A stretch of 64,000 bases of DNA from Gymnorhina tibicen (lineage: Eukaryota > Chordata > Aves > Passeriformes > Artamidae). The stretch lies in contig VXAZ01002135.1 of NCBI GenBank assembly GCA_013399875.1, forward strand, positions 31,786 to 95,785, given 5' to 3'. The position numbers were made by a program, and so were the translations under genes. Below the pieces are notes generated by a model that worked only from the letters and a program-made list of their open reading frames with translations, made no database searches and was not told the origin of the DNA. Shown in pieces: positions 50,128 through 61,612 of the stretch (position 1 is its first letter; every line of letters starts with the position of its first letter).

Positions 50128-50625
50128 CAAGGGGTTTTGAATAGCATCAAAGATGGAGATTCTACACCCTCTATGGATAATCTCTTCAGTGCTTGACCAT
50201 CCTCTCAGTAAAAAAGACTTTTCTTATGTTTAAATAATTTCCTGTATTTCAGTATATGTCTATTGCCCCTTGTCCTGTCACTGGGCACTCCATTTACTCC
50301 ATCTTTTTCACTCCTCCTCATTAAGTATTTCCACAGATGGATAAAATTCCTGAGTCTTTTCTTCTCCAGCCAGGATTCCCAGTGCTCTCAGCCTGTCCGT
50401 GCACGAGAGAAGTTTCAGACCCTTCATCACCTTTGCAGCCCTTCGCTGGAGCATCTCTGGTAAGCACATACCTGCCCTGCACTGGGGAGCCCAGAGCAAG
50501 ACACAGCCCTCCAGGTGTGTCTCCCCATGGCTGATTAGAGGGGAGGATTGCCTCCTTTGACTTTCTGGCAATGTTTTCACTGTGGTGTAGGGAATGGTGT
50601 CCAGGTGTGCAGGTTTTGGCACTAA
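50128..50625 (-). mobile_element. CR1 LINE fragment, minus strand, abutting the SINE
   Basis: On the minus strand this is the end of CR1 ORF2 plus part of the 3' UTR. Its recognisable parts are the decayed CTGTCACTGGGCACTCC (reverse of the CR1 'gacaggac...gg' region), TCTTCTCCAGCCAGGATTCC and CAGCCCTTCGCTGGAGCATC. A minus-strand frame at 50308-50622 gives CR1-like LEGCVLLWAPQ and MLQRRAAKVMKGLK. The final 60-70 bases of a CR1, including the octamer repeats, are missing at the left. There the sequence meets the tail of the oppositely oriented SINE. The right edge near 50625 is a normal 5' truncation. Inactive. Confidence 0.85.
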
Positions 50626-51329
50626 GGTAGAGACGCAGCCAGAATAATTTCCTATAAATATATTTAGCCTTGATTTAAATGCACATAGTTTTATATGAGT
50701 CTTTTAAAAGAAATATTTGGATTAAAATTTGTATAAGAGAGAATTGAAATAAAAAGCAGTACCTCATTTGCAAAATCTTTGAGTTATAAAGGACACCAGA
50801 GTTCTTGAAAAGAATGAGGCAGAGGAAGAGAGCAGATTTGTGAAGAAAATAATTAGCCATGGATTCTAGAATGATTATTAATCCTTATTTATCATTTATA
50901 AAATAGATTCTTTTAAAATATGTTACTCATCTCCTGATTATTTGACAGCTGGTAGGTTTCTTTTCCTGTTGCTGCACTTCATGTAGATGGATGTCTCTTG
51001 TTATCACTGATCATAATTTCCTATATTAATAATATTATAGGTTGGGTTGCTTAAAAAAGAGAACCTTCTTTCCTGTTAAATTATCTGTATTAGATAAAAT
51101 ACTGATTTCAATTACTTAATCCTTCTGCTTTCATATTCACAGAGTGTACTAATTCTTCTGTGTGCTCGGTCTCAGATTATTTAGAGATATTTATTGATAA
51201 CAAGGCCACAAGTCACCTATTTTCACTGGTTTCTAGAATGCTGAACTTTGCTGAGGAATACCTTAGCAGTATGTGTTAAATGCAAGATGTTTGAGATCCG
51301 AATTAAATATAAGATATTTCCCTTTCAGG

Positions 51330-51395
51330 GTGGGGTTTTTTACTTTTTTGGGGTTTTTTGTTGTTGTTTTGGTTTGGTTTTTTTTTTTTAAATTG
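51330..51395 (+). repeat. T/G-rich low-complexity tract
   Basis: Runs of T separated by G groups (GGGG, TTG, GGTTTGG) span about 65 bases and end in an uninterrupted T-run. This is the same style of simple sequence as at 38158-38280. Confidence 0.8.
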
Positions 51396-53123
51396 TGATT
51401 TAAAGAAACTGTATTATAATGCAAAAATAGTACCAAGATGAATTTACCAAGAAAATGAAGTGTTGTTTTACCCTGCTCCCAGACAAATCCAACCAATTTC
51501 ACACTGACAGCACTATGGCAGTCCACATGGTTTATTTGCACGGGGGTGAATTTTCCTTTTTAGCATACACTATCTGTGAAAAGAAAACAGATGCTAATTT
51601 TATCTTACTGCACCTTCCTGGTCAAGAACACTCATCCCCCAGAAGAGATGGGGTTGTTCACTATTTATGATGACAGCTGCCTTTTAAAGAAACAAGGAAT
51701 GAAACATCTGAGGAATGTATGTGTCCTGCCAGGAGCACAGTGGGATAAATGTCTTCCATTTGGGATAAGATGTACCTACAGCTCAGTAGGAACAGCTGAA
51801 ATTAACTGTGCATTTGGAGGTTTCATGCTGACCCGAATCGCTAAAACCGACTTGCATGTGTCCTATAATTTGAATAAATCTTGCTCTTTCTGCAGAGCAG
51901 AAAAAAGAAATATGTTGCATAGCTATTAATTATAATTTTTACCACAAAGAGCAATGGCAGTGTTTTAAAAAGAAAAAGCTAATAAATACTTCAAACGTAA
52001 TTTATTGTGCATTTTATTTAAAAAAAAAAAAAGACGACGGAAAAAGTGGTATGGATGAGAGTGGAAATTAATCAGTGATTTGCAAGCTTTAAATCTCTGC
52101 CTTTGTTGCGACTCAGCCAGGAACTGAACTAACGAGCTGGCAGGCGAGATGTGGTGAGCAGCCAACAAGTCCTGAGGGGTGCATCAAAAAAAGGGAAGAC
52201 TACTAAGTGTCAAAGACTGTCAATATTTATTTAGAGACTAAAAATTTCACCAGAAAATGTTATGCTGATAAACCACAGGAAGAATGTCATGGGTGCATCC
52301 ATTTGTGCTTCCAAAAAATGAATTAAAGAACTCAAGCTTCTGGAGAAACATCAGTCCCACATATCAAAAAGGTTCTGTAACCATTTCTGATTCCTACATA
52401 TGTTTCTGACTTGTATCAATTTTCTGTATTTCCTTAAACACATTAGAAAATGAAAAAAGCCCATCAGGTCTGTTGATGCTTCTTTTCTTTTTAGAGTTGA
52501 CAATTACAGTGGTTTGCAATGTTTTTGAAAAGTGTTCCAGTCCACACTCTGGCTCAGTTGCTGGGTGAGTTCAGTCAACATTCATTGAAACTATAAACAT
52601 GTTACAAACCTTGCCTTTTCTTTCAAGCTGTACAAATTATAGACTGATACACCATCAAGCTCTTGTAGAAGGAGAGAGCATCTGTCTAACTTTTAATGGT
52701 AAAAGCATATGATACACTTGTCCAGCCTCTAGAATTAAAGACTGCCTATTTATTTATTAAATGGCTTAGGGATGAGAATGAATTGTGTCTTCATTTCGTG
52801 GAAAGAAACATCTGGAAAAACTGAAATATGCTTGACAACAGCAGTCTGGTTCAAGTTTACAGAGCTGCAAACTGTTGGCCCTTAGTTAAGGCAATAAGGC
52901 ATCTCTGGTGCTGTGCAATGTAACTGTAACTTCTGAGGATGGGTTTGGGACATCTCATTTAAGGAAAATCATGTGTAAACTAGGGTACAACAATAATCTA
53001 GACCGCTAATAAATGAAGGAAAATGAAAGACAGAGGTGAAGACATGCCAGTCTGGAAAAAGAAACGAGATGACAGAACAGAAACTTTGAAGCAAATCCCC
53101 ATAGCTGCTGAAGTTCCAGATTT

Positions 53124-53354
53124 TTGAATGTGACTGTACTGATTACATTTTTTTTTATTTTAGTAAGACAGGATTACAGAAAAAAGTACCAGATTTTGGA
53201 CCCAATTAATTTTAAAACAGTCAAGTTTTTGGTACTTCTATGGCATACACTAATACCACACATTGTTACTTATGTGCTGTGGAAACTCTTTGGCACTACA
53301 AGGAAGAAAGGAAAGAAATTAAAGGAAAGAAATTGGAAGAAAAACAAAAAATAG
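53124..53354 (+). other. Unrecognised 76-codon frame after an acceptor-like tract
   Basis: A run of T then ATTTTAG (ending about 53163) sits inside the frame like a splice acceptor. The downstream product has a hydrophobic stretch (FLVLLWHTLIPHIVTYVLW) followed by a very basic tail ending KKNKK before the stop. An AAG/GTAAGA donor-like site follows eight bases after the stop, at about 53359. The other two frames of this segment are closed. I do not recognise a family. A last coding exon of a small membrane protein would look like this, but Lys-rich tails also come from plain A/G-rich DNA, so chance is the more likely reading. Confidence 0.15.
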
Positions 53355-53620
53355 GCAAAGGTAAGATGGTATTTCAAACAGAATGCTGAAATCTGAGTGT
53401 TCAATTAAGATTAAAAGAAGGATTGTACATTTTGCACTTTAAAAGATGCTTTCCAGGGACATATTTTATTTCTGGATAGTGGCTTAGACTTTTGATATCA
53501 CTTTAGGAAATGAAGTGCTTTCAGATATTTTTTTAAATACCATATCCACATGATGGTATCAAATATTTGCAGAAGATGAGAAGGAAGACAAAATCACATG
53601 CCTTGTCTTTAGATATGCCG

Positions 53621-54148
53621 GTTACCAGGAGGCCAAGAAGGCAATGGTGTCTTGGCCTGTATCAGAAATGGTGTGGTCAGTATTGGTGAGGTTACATCTC
53701 GAATTCTTGTATTCAGTTCTTACTCTATCATTACATGGGAGTATTGTGGTGATGGAGTGTGTCCAGAGAAGGGTAGCAGAGCTGGTAAAAGGTCTGGAGC
53801 ACAGGTCTGATGAGGACCAGTTAGGGAAACGGGTCCTGAAGAAAAGAAATCTCAGGGGAGACCTCATCACTCTTTATAACTACCTGAAGGGAGACAGAAC
53901 AAGGGACAATGCCCTCAAGTTGCTCAAGTAAAGATTTAGATCGGATACTGGAAATTATTTCTGCACTGAAGGGGTGGTCAGGCATTGCTCAGGGAAGGGG
54001 TGAAATCACATCCATGGAAGTGTTCAAAAGGAATGTGGATGTGACACTTGGTCACATGATGTCATGGTGACCATGGAGGTACTGGATTAGTGGTTGGACT
54101 TAATGATCTTCTCCAATCTTAGTGTTGTAATGATTCTGTGATTCTATA
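53621..54148 (+). mobile_element. CR1 LINE fragment with intact 3' terminus, plus strand
   Basis: This is a 5'-truncated CR1 in plus orientation. It starts in the last part of ORF2 (AGGAGGCCAAGAAGGCAATGG) and keeps coding blocks such as MECVQRRVAELVKGLEH and LRGDLITLYNYLKGD in the frame 53644-53931. It passes the ORF2 stop into the 3' UTR and ends in GATTCTGTGATTCTATA, the CR1 terminal octamer repeats. Compared with the usual CR1 it has small internal deletions after YNYLKGD and in the ...GGCATTGCTCAGGGAAGG... part. No target duplication is evident, as usual for CR1. Inactive. Confidence 0.93.
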
Positions 54149-55623
54149 GCTCTGGAGAAAGTAAAAGTTGGTGTTGTAAATGAGATATCTAACAAAAAAC
54201 CTAGACGTGACAGATTGAGTTTGCTTAATATTTCTTTCTCCCCTTTCAGTGCTGCTGCCCAAGTGAATCTACACTAAATCTCCTGACATTTTCACATTTG
54301 AATGCAGTGACAAGTTGAGGCAAAGGCAGCGACAAGGAAAAAGCCCAGTCTCTCACTGGAATACGTACTGACAGACTGTGATCATACAACTTTTCCTTAA
54401 GCCTGCACAAGAGTGTCTCTCTCTCAATCTTTTAAATATATTCCCCTTTGCCAAGTCCTTTATCAACAAACGTACAGATACGTAGTCATTGTGTGCCATT
54501 TCTTTGAGTCAGCTCTTAACAGGGCTGTTAGATGCCAGGTAGCACAAATCAGGAGATGTCACCAATAAAACAAAACTTAACTGGTCATTTATAGCATAGA
54601 GTGGATGAAAGAGGGGTATTTTTAATTGGATTTTGCAGTTGTTTCTCTATTATTCCCAATTAGTCTCAAATCCATCTCTACAGTACAGATGTAGTAATTT
54701 GCTTGGAATCACAAGATTGCAGAAGCCTAGATACAATGTCCTCTGCCTAAATCCCTTTTTTTTTGTTGTGGAAATAGATGCAAGAACTGATATATCTTAT
54801 TTCAATCTGGTTCCTCTGCATTTTTATTGCTTCTGTAAGGAATTATCCTAGGAAAGGGGTAGCAGTCAGAGTCAGTCTGGTACCAACAATAGTATGTACG
54901 ACAGCTTGGTGACATCTCTTCCTCCCTACTTCTTTTCCTTCTAGCCTCATCAACTCTTCCTCAGGCCAATTTTTCCACTGTTGTCAGGTGTTATCCGTTC
55001 CTCCTGATAGCCTTTCTCCCTGGGGTTCCAAGTAATTTTGTTAGTCTTTCCAGAGCAGCCTTCTTCCTTCATTTTTATGCAAATTGAGCTATTCTCTTCC
55101 TTTCGATCTGCCTATGTCTAATAAGATACACTGAGAATAAAAGTGACAGGTTTCCTTATTCTAAGTCTGTGTCTGAAGCTATCACATGTACCAAAACAGC
55201 AGGAGAGTTTTGTATCTTTGCATTAGCAAATTTATACAGAAATGTCAATTTTCCCTTTCTGACAAAGAAATAATCTTCCAAAGTTGAGCTGCAAACTTCT
55301 AGTCCCTGCTCAAAATTTAGCACTCTTACTGAAAAAAGTGTCAGATGTTTTTAATATGAAACGACTTTTTCTCACACAGATTGACTTTGAGTAAAACTGA
55401 AGTGTATTAGCTGGGGAGGGAGATTGAATAGTAATGACACCTTGCACAAACACACAGGTCACAACACTTTGGCATCACTAGCATGTGAATGAAAAGAATT
55501 TCTCGTGAGTTTAAAAAAAGGCATCCTCACTGTAAACAGCAACAACTAAGATAACATATCATAAATTCCAAACCAGATTAAGATATGTTAACCTTCAAAA
55601 TCATCAAAAATATAAAGCCCGAA

Positions 55624-55670
55624 CAAAAAAAAAGAAAAAAGAAAAAAGAAAACAAACAAAAAGAAGAAAA
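55624..55670 (+). repeat. A-rich polypurine tract
   Basis: Runs of A punctuated by G (AAAAAAG units, later AAC/AAG) extend about 45 bases. Simple sequence; no attached transposon body is recognised upstream, so it is not shown to be a poly(A) tail. Confidence 0.8.
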
Positions 55671-58600
55671 TATGCAATTGCAAGGTAAAACAAGAAGTCT
55701 TTAAATGAACACAAAATAACTAATTAACACTCACACAGACAAATATGTACAGACTAGTCACACAAACTTAACATGCATCCAGGTATCATTCTCCAGCTTA
55801 TCTAGTAAAATGCTTCGTTTACTTAATATTAAGGAGATATTATCATAGGAGCTCAAGTTCCTAGAAATAAAGTTGGAAAGAAGAAAGGAATTGGCTTATT
55901 TTCTTTTGTGGTGCATTACAGAACAAGATGCAGAAGCTGTCATCACCTGTATATAACCTTTTTAAAGGGTAGGAAGATCTGCTCCAGTATAGTATTTAAT
56001 GAATCCCAAGTAACATCACCCCAGGTGTGCAGTGTCAGATGTGCATTGGATTTTTTTTTTTGCTTGAACTGCTGACAAAACCTGCTCTGAAATATGAGTA
56101 ATGTAGAATGAAACCCATTACCTATAAAAAAGTGGCATGCTGATGAGGGATACTGAACAGTATATACAAGTCTAAGTGAGAAAATAATTGCAATACATTG
56201 AGTGGGTTTTATCTCTTTATATGCTAAATAGTCTTTTGACCTTTTCACTTCACTAAAGCACTATTGCAGTCACTAGTTATAATCATTAAGGATTAGATTC
56301 CTGCTCCCTTCACCTTTTTTATTTAAGGTTTCCATGCCTGCACTTGAACTTCAGAGAATTAATTTCTTTTCTAGCTTACACTGCTAACTTTATGCTTGTT
56401 GACTGTACTGCAGTGTGCATCATCCGCAGAATAGATAACTCAAGAATTGTATAACCATTGTCCGTTGTCAATTCAGTAGTGTTTCTGGATGAAACTACAG
56501 TGAATGACTAGGGAAGCTAATTCCTCCCATCCTTCTTGAAGCACAGAAAAATAGTAGATAGAAGCTACAGAGTCAGAATTACTTGGAAGACATATAGCCA
56601 TCCCTTCACCCTAACTGCTAGCTATTTACATATCTATTACTTAGATATGAGAATACCCCTATTATCAGTGTCATTGCATCAGAAAGAAGATTAGTATACC
56701 ATGTGTGTATAAACAACCTGCTTACAAAATGCTAAGAATACTTTTATTTTACTTAGAAATAGGCAAGGCATGTTGGAGAAGTCCACAGAAAATATTATTT
56801 TATTGTTCTCTTCATGTATTCCCTGGTTCAGAAGAGTAAAGAAAAAAGATTGGAAATAGAAAGAGGTGAAAGAGCCTTCAACAGAAGAATTTAAAGCTAT
56901 CTTGTTTACCCTCCAGGGAATACATTTAAAAGAAACACAAATTAGAGTTTGAAGTTTTCTTATTATCTGTTTAAAAAGTAACTTTTTTGTTGTCGTATCT
57001 ATGGTATCTCATGGTATTTACTTCTATAAGCTAACATTTTATGTCATAAAAAACTGAATAAGACAAAGACTCAGAGAATCCAAAAAATGCATACATGAGT
57101 CATAAGGAAGGATTAACACAAAAAAGAGAGCACAATACAAAATAAGAAAATATCAGACTAAATGGAAGACAGAGAACCCATTTACTTGTGGATAGTTAAA
57201 GAAAAAGCAAAAACTTCTCTTCCATTTAGTGGTACTTGTAGATTTCTGCGAAATAAGTGTTTGATATTGCATTATTATCATGCGTTATGGTTGAAAAATA
57301 AAAAGAAAGGAAGAGAACTAACAGAAACCCTTCTGTATAATCAACACGAACCTACAAGGCAAAATGGAGATAAACTCATATCAGATAAGAGTTTTTCAGA
57401 AATATTAAAAGTAAAACACAAGTAAGCCAAAGGAAAGGAAAAACGTAATATGGTGTTCATAAAAACCCTGTGGAATAGTTATATTTTCGTCCTGCAGTAA
57501 CTAGGAGCAAACTAAAATGCAGTGTAAGCAATGACAATGTAACCTCATTCAGGTTTCAACTTATTTAACAATTCATTGCTACTGTTTATAAAATATTTCT
57601 TCAATGTCTTTTCTTTTACTTCTCCCCAGAAATCATCATATTTGACTTGACATTCTTGGGTAGTTTCTAAAGGGAGCAAGAATGGGTTAATTCAGCTTTG
57701 TTTAGCAAAGAGAAGAGGTTGAATTCTGTGGGAAGATAATTCTGTTCCTCCACCACGTCTCCATGCCTCCTCCCTTATCAAAATATGACTCCTGTCAGCT
57801 TGTTCCAATTACTGAAACAGTAGCTTCATGAGTCATCATTCATCCTTTCTACCTTTCTTTACCTGCTGAATTACCAAAGACTGTGGACATCAACTTGCAA
57901 TTCAGACCGAAATGCTAGTTTTTGTTATCATGTGAAATTCCATGGTAACATGACACATCTTCCATGTGTGAATTACAGTAGTGTTTTAATCTTACTGGTG
58001 CAGCTGGAGAAATACTTGTTAATGCTAAGATGCCTGTGTAAGTAAGATCAATAAACAGACAATACCTGTGAAGTTGCCAAGGTTCTCAGAAAGTTCAGCT
58101 CAGAAATCAAAATTTTAAAAAATTAGTTTCTGTTCCTAGACTGGTGCATTTGTTTTCTACCTTAATCCTACCTAAGATGCTCCCTGATACAAAGGCTACA
58201 AATATATAATACTCCAACTCCATCTTTGCTAGAATATCACATCTGGCACCAATGATGAAGAAATACTAGCACAGGACTTACCTTGACCAAAGAAATCCTA
58301 AACATAGTGTTATAAGTTATCATTCATGATTTCCTTGGAGCAAGACCGTCTGCAACTGAAGCTGTCACACCTCTGGACTTTGTACAGCTTTTCTGAGATA
58401 TTCTGCCCTGATTCTCGCAGTGACAGGCACTTCGTGATTCATCTCAAAGCACTGAAATATGATGTTCTTGTTCAGTTAGTTTTAAGCATGCGTTGCCCTG
58501 CTTCCACTGTCTAATTTTTGACAAATTGTGGAAATAATCTGGAGGGATCAAAAACCCCTACCTACACATCTCAATGAAGAGCAAGGGGGAGATGCACTTA

Positions 58601-59136
58601 GATGTGGAACAATCCCTTGGTGTTAATTCTAGAAATTAATTAAAATCTTGAATGCTTTAATTTGACTGTAGCTTTAAGAGACAAACAAGAGTATGGAATC
58701 TGAATGACGTGCTGTGACAAAAATCAGCACTTGCAGACAGTACCACTACTAATCCTAAAGGAACATGTCTTTTTTTTTTAATGTAGACTCTGGTGTTCTG
58801 GATCAGAATGTAGAGGTGTGAAAACATCACTCACTTATTTGCTCCAGATTTTTGTGCAAAAATACTGTATTATTTCCACACTCTTACCTTTCTGACCTCA
58901 TTATACAATCAGAAAAAATTAATATTTTAACTTTGAAAAGTACTAAAAGTCAACTCACAGATTTTTGTAGAGTGGATCTCTCTTCTTACAGAAAATTATG
59001 ATCTGTCATCTATGGCAGGTTCAGATAACCACATTACCTCTAATAGCAGGCTTAACTTTTGAACTACCCTTTTTAAGCTTTGTGTAATTTTGTGGATATT
59101 TAAGTTGGCTTATTTGTTTCTCTCAGACCGACTGAT

Positions 59137-59164
59137 CAACCAACCAACCAACCAACCAACCAAC
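59137..59164 (+). repeat. (CAAC)n microsatellite, 7 units
   Basis: Seven uninterrupted copies of CAAC follow GACTGAT and end in CCCCACAG. A simple tetranucleotide repeat. Confidence 0.92.
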
Positions 59165-61545
59165 CCCACAGTTTTCATGTGATTCATGAAGATTTTAATT
59201 TTAGAATGTAGCATTTAATTTTGTGATGTGAAAAATGGGTTGTTCTGTAAGTGTTTCATCTTGGGGCTTAAAAAGTTTAAGGAAAACTTTTTCTTTTGGT
59301 GTTATGATTGTTTTGCTGCCATAGGAGACAGCAGAATCCAGAAAGGCAAATAAATTATGAGTCCTTGGAAAGAGCTTAGCAAGAACAGGTACTGAGATGC
59401 AAAGGTTGGTGGCAAGGAAAGACTGCAAGTATAGTGTAGCACTGAGCAAAAGTGAGAAGCAGATTGGGATGAGAGAGGTAAGGAGCTGAGCTGGAGATGG
59501 TAACTCATTGCATAAGGCTGGAGGTGATGGAGGAAGAAAGGTGTGTAATTGTTATTTGCATCACCAGGGATTGAAGAATGGAATCTGTTATTGAGCACCC
59601 TGTCAAGCAGCTTTTATCTCCATTATGCAGATTAGACTTAATGACTTCCAAATTTGAAAGAAAACAAAAGTTCTTGGTATTGGTAAGGAGAGAAATTCTA
59701 TGTTCTGTCTCCTACATTTATGCATTTGCACATATTTCCAGTACCTGCCCTGCATAGATATTCACGGTTTCATGAGTAATTTCTAAGGCCAAACTCAAGC
59801 TGTGGTTAAAGGTCCTGAATTTTACTGATAAGCTGTGGAAAAAAAATTAGATGTTTCGGATATTAAATTTTAATTTTCAGTATCATAGAAAGGCAAGCCA
59901 TATAAATGCCATTTCGACCTACAAAGTGTGTAAGAGATAAATATTATAAAATCAGCATATGACATTCACTGACACTCAGATGAGACCTTCAGAGCTTAAT
60001 AAATGTCAGTCTAACTGAACTGCAAATTGGTGATTCTTTTTCTCTTGGATTCTGTGCACTTGATTATGGGAATGCACTCTTTGCTTTGCATCAGGTGGAT
60101 TTAAAGGAACAGCTTAGGTATTGATGAAGAAGGAAACTCAGTTTCAACTGGGTGTGTGAAAAAAAGTGTGTGAGTTATACAAAAACATCTCTAAAGGTTC
60201 CTTCTAAGTTCAACTTCTGTGTAACACCAAAGCCTTCTAAAAAACATCTCCATATATACATGTATAAAAATACGTATATATGCCTAAAAAACATGTATAT
60301 ATGCATAGAATACCTGCCTGCTGCTTAGTCACTTGATTTTAACCAGATTCAGAACTAGCACTTTTCTGGTTTTTGAATTAATAACTTAGTTTTCTAACAT
60401 TTGTGGGAGAGAAGGTCAAAGCATGGGTTCAGTAGGACAGACTACTCAGTTTTCTCATGTATATGTATATTACTCTTTGCCATGAATAAAGATGTATATT
60501 GCATTTGATGTTCTCCTGATTTAACTTGTCAGCACTATTGACTTTTTTACCTTTTTTAATTCATAGTTTCTTCCCAACAGAATTGTGTGTTGTGGACAGT
60601 ACCTGCAACCTGCTGGGTCATTATGGTTAAACACAGGATTTTTATAATTATTTAATGGTTTATTTTCTCCTTGGTTCTCATTTTTCATAGAACAGTCTCA
60701 GCACTGATTTGTGACAGAGGTCACAACCATTATTAATGATTGCTAGGAGGAGTGCTCCTCTCTATCCCGCTGAGTTTATCACTTTTGTTGTATCAGTAAA
60801 CCATTCCAAAATTCACTTAAGACATCTCTACGCAAGGAGTCTGTGAATTCGGTGGGTTTCTCATTACTGAATTACTGTACGTTTCAGGACTTGAAATCTT
60901 TGTCCTATTTTTGTAATGTAGACTTTCAGAAAGGATTAACTGTTTCTGCTGTGAGGCCAAAGGCCTCAAATGGACTTCTTAATTAGGAGATCAACAACTA
61001 TAACATGTTTAACTGAAAAAATATTTCTTATTTTGATGACAACATGTTGAGGGAGAAGTTGAACATTTTTAGCACTCAATATGAATTTTGTAGCGTGAAA
61101 TAAAACTAAATAAAACCATTTTTCTTTTCCTATTTAATCTGAAATACACTAGCCCTTGTGTTGCAGAGTTCTACTATACACCCTTTTTTCAGTCTAATCT
61201 TTCTGTTTTTTCTTCTTTAATTGTCTGTTGGCTTTATCACTTAGAGAAGAACTGAAACATTGTTTATTTTTCCACCTTTTTTGGTACACGGGACATTAAT
61301 AATAAGAAAATTATTGCATATTATTTTCAGCATATGTATCATTTACAGTTACATTTTAGAATCCGAAACACTTATCAAAGATAAACCCTGTAAAGGAAAT
61401 TAAAATGAAAATTTTATAGGGTGTGGAACGGGGCAAATGATTACCACAGACTTCTCAGAAAAATCTCTTTCAAATGTCTGTCCACAGATTGAGGATTCAC
61501 TCTTTGCTGCAGTTTACATTCTTAGGCCTATAAATGTTTTATGAC

Positions 61546-61612
61546 CTCCCTCTACGAGCACTTGCAGAGTGCTCCCTCTACGAGCACATTACCTCCACAG
61601 AAGGAGGTAATG
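61546..61612 (+). repeat. 16-bp direct repeat followed by a 10-bp-stem hairpin
   Basis: CTCCCTCTACGAGCAC occurs exactly twice, at 61546-61561 and 61572-61587, with a 26-base period. The second copy runs into a perfect inverted repeat, CATTACCTCC (61587-61596), a loop of six bases (ACAGAA), and GGAGGTAATG (61603-61612). The loop-bearing stem is GC-richer than the surroundings. No known element matches. Confidence 0.85.

Larger units (their letters stand above)
50626..53620. other. AT-rich non-coding DNA with weak exon-like spots
   Basis: Contains a T/G-rich tract at 51330-51395 and two overlapping unrecognised frames at 51455-51929 (71 and 117 codons). An A-run sits at 52020-52032, and the basic frame at 53124-53354 is listed separately. 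No repeat family is recognised. Nothing here is convincing as a gene. Confidence 0.5.

Noticed and set aside
55624..55670. Poly(A) tail of a processed pseudogene
   Set aside because: The tract is interrupted by G and C, and no retrocopied coding sequence is visible on its 5' side.
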